64,000 nt of DNA, taken from contig JAIDPF010000074.1 in assembly GCA_029062895.1 (NCBI GenBank), positions 1 through 64,000 on the forward strand, in the 5' to 3' direction. The stretch's first letter is position 1. Every line of letters begins with the position of its first letter. The position numbers and the translations under genes are program-made. The notes beneath the pieces are model-generated. The model made no database searches, was not told the origin of the DNA, and was given only the letters and a program-made list of their open reading frames with translations. Shown one piece after another: positions 62,618 to 64,000 of the stretch. Source of the stretch: Lachnospiraceae bacterium (GTDB lineage: Bacteria > Bacillota > Clostridia > Lachnospirales > Lachnospiraceae).

Positions 62618-64000
62618 AATGGATCAACCGTGCCGCAGTGGGGATTCTTGCGGCGATTGTCCTTTCAGGGACAACATTTGCGACTTTTGGAATGTATGCC
62701 AGAGCAGAGAAGTCGGAGTATGATGATGATGATTTTACGATTGACGCGGAAATTTCCATATCCGCTTCATCGGAAGCTTTTGATATTACGATAGAGATTG
62801 CTAATGACGGGTCTGATTTTGAAGGGACAGTGCGTGTGATCGCAGAGAATGGAGGTCACCAGACTTGTGCCTATGATACGGCAATCTCCTTGTCTGAGGG
62901 TACCACAAAACAATTTGTCGTATCGATTCCCGTCAGTAGTCTGGATACATATTATAACAAATATGGTCAGGCGGGGACAATGTATGTGATTCTTCTAGAT
63001 CACAAGGGAAATAAAGTTACAACGGAAAAATATAATCAATTTTTTCAGGATTATCAGGAGAAAGTGTCTATTGGTGTTTTAAGTGACGCATATGCGGATC
63101 TGCTTTATCTGGATGCGAATGGAAATATCATGTACATCATCAACGCCAATTATTCGATAGAACTGGTAGAACTTTCAAAAGATACACTGACGGACAAGTT
63201 GGATCGTCTGGATTTTCTGGTCATTGATCAATATGATACCTCTATGTTAGACGAGGAAACGGTCTCTGCGGTGGAAGATTGGACAGACGACGGCGGTATG
63301 TTGATCTTTGGTACCGGCGATTACGCATATGACGTATTGTCCGGCTTTGATCCGCAGTTTTTACAGACAGAGTGTCTTGGAATCTATGAAGCCGGAACAG
63401 GGAACTTTGAAACGGAAAAAACCATTGGTATGGGAGGGGACATGTACTCCGTAACGGGGGCGTATAGCCCGTATGATTATTATGGGGTATCAATCGATAT
63501 GTATATTCCCTCTATCTATGAGACGGATACGGCGATCTTGTCCGGTTTCTCTCAGTATGATATGAATTATCATTATGGAGGTGGCTACGCAAGTTCCATC
63601 TCATATGGCAGTGGCAGTATTACCTATCTGTATTACGCGTTATCAGATCCGGAGATTGCCGCTGCTTGCGCAAAAACAAGTTATGTTACTGAGAATATTT
63701 TGGAAATGGCAGCGGATAAGACGATGTTTGATCATGCTACATTTCATAAAGTTGAGCAGGAAGGCATTAGTTATTCTTATACTCTTTCAAATGCGCTCGG
63801 CATCATTGATATGGAGAAATCGAATATCAATTATACTGTTTTAAAGGTGTTGATCATCATTTATGTTGTATTGGTTGGACCAATTGTTTATCTGGTATTG
63901 CGACGTTTGAAAAAACGTGAGTTATACTGGGTGGGGGTTCCTGCGATGGCGCTTCTTTTTGTCGGTATCGTATCCATTGCCGGAAGGGGTTTTAGGATCG
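62611..64000 (+). CDS. Large exported membrane protein, 3' truncated by window edge
   Basis: Translation from ATG 62611 is open to the window end (463 codons). An N-terminal signal/anchor (about 8-28) is followed by an acidic start (EYDDDDF), a beta-rich extracellular part with DFEGTVRVIAENG, and a region LDFLVIDQYDTSML and WTDDGGMLIFGTGDY like the glutamine-amidotransferase-like fold found in membrane proteins near MoxR/DUF58 loci. A span near 408-428 (VLIIIYVVLVGPIVYLVLRR) and another at the edge follow. Function not recognised; the partners would lie past the window. It is unrelated to the preceding operon by sequence. Confidence 0.72.
   Translation, partial: MRKWINRAAVGILAAIVLSGTTFATFGMYARAEKSEYDDDDFTIDAEISISASSEAFDITIEIANDGSDFEGTVRVIAENGGHQTCAYDTAISLSEGTTKQFVVSIPVSSLDTYYNKYGQAGTMYVILLDHKGNKVTTEKYNQFFQDYQEKVSIGVLSDAYADLLYLDANGNIMYIINANYSIELVELSKDTLTDKLDRLDFLVIDQYDTSMLDEETVSAVEDWTDDGGMLIFGTGDYAYDVLSGFDPQFLQTECLGIYEAGTGNFETEKTIGMGGDMYSVTGAYSPYDYYGVSIDMYIPSIYETDTAILSGFSQYDMNYHYGGGYASSISYGSGSITYLYYALSDPEIAAACAKTSYVTENILEMAADKTMFDHATFHKVEQEGISYSYTLSNALGIIDMEKSNINYTVLKVLIIIYVVLVGPIVYLVLRRLKKRELYWVGVPAMALLFVGIVSIAGRGFRI

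Noticed and set aside
1..64000. CRISPR array or tRNA genes
   Set aside because: No equally spaced direct repeats with unique spacers and no cloverleaf with a conserved T-loop were found; the only regular repeat is the protein-coding LRR array.

Overview
The window looks like chromosome from a motile Lachnospiraceae-type Clostridium (Roseburia/Lachnospira/Butyrivibrio-like; this is an inference from gene content, not a species call). Pointers are the mbl-flhO-flhP-rod-binding flagellar block, FabK rather than FabI, a CdaA-CdaR-GlmM operon, an HPr with both His15 and Ser46, DUF3048 and DUF212 genes, a BspA-type leucine-rich-repeat protein, Shine-Dalgarno sequences of the AAGGAGG type and LexA boxes of the Gram-positive GAACNNNNGTTC form. 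Nearly every gene lies on the plus strand; only a HAD gene, a DUF3048 lipoprotein and a DUF212 gene are on the minus strand. No rRNA, tRNA, CRISPR array, transposase or phage gene was seen.

Layout. 1-1393: 3' part of a leucine-rich-repeat surface protein. 1493-2881: MEMO/AMMECR1 fusion. 3036-9746: a compact fatty-acid set acpP-fabK-fabD-fabG-fabF-fabZ plus an acyl-CoA synthetase, without fabH or acc genes, followed by a PAS/winged-helix regulator (9985-11988). 12053-17969: a minus-strand HAD protein with an odd C-terminus, then uvrB behind three LexA-like boxes, then uvrA. 18125-24805: mbl, two flagellar rod genes, a rod-binding gene, recD2, comF and a YvyF-like gene. 24919-30235: two unknown membrane proteins, then cdaA-cdaR-glmM (c-di-AMP and GlcN-1-P synthesis). 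30397-33199: ptsH, leuA and an XRE regulator. 33268-35085: minus-strand DUF3048 lipoprotein and DUF212 protein. 35214-52194: exopolysaccharide locus (GDP-fucose synthase, an orphan Spo0A-type DNA-binding domain, initiating sugar transferase, Wzz-like protein, EpsG-like polymerase, six glycosyltransferases, MBOAT plus DHHW acetylation pair). 53230-62511: pseudaminic-acid-type operon behind a consensus promoter (pseB, pseI, pseG, GT2, pseF, a GNAT-acyltransferase-GtrA fusion, GtrA, GT-C-like protein), probably for glycosylating flagellin or a surface glycan. 62611-64000: 5' part of a large exported membrane protein.

The most unusual signal is not a gene. Many intergenic spaces carry recurring structured RNA-like modules just upstream of start codons: (i) an AT-rich hairpin beginning GATTGAAAAA; (ii) a hairpin of the type TTGTGCC-TGC-GGCCCAA whose arms change in a compensating way between copies; (iii) a constant GGAAAGGCATGG block about 8 nt before the start codon; and (iv) short perfect hairpins with 3-nt loops immediately followed by ATGGAGG or ATGGGT, in which the stem sequence differs but pairing is kept. 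They precede functionally unrelated genes (fabG, mbl, rod-binding protein, glmM, EpsG-like polymerase, glycosyltransferases). A second family of about 100-bp perfect palindromes with ends ATTTACATAAC/GTTATGTAAAT sits before fabF, uvrA and the DHHW gene, and one of them adjoins a 143-bp branched palindromic element.
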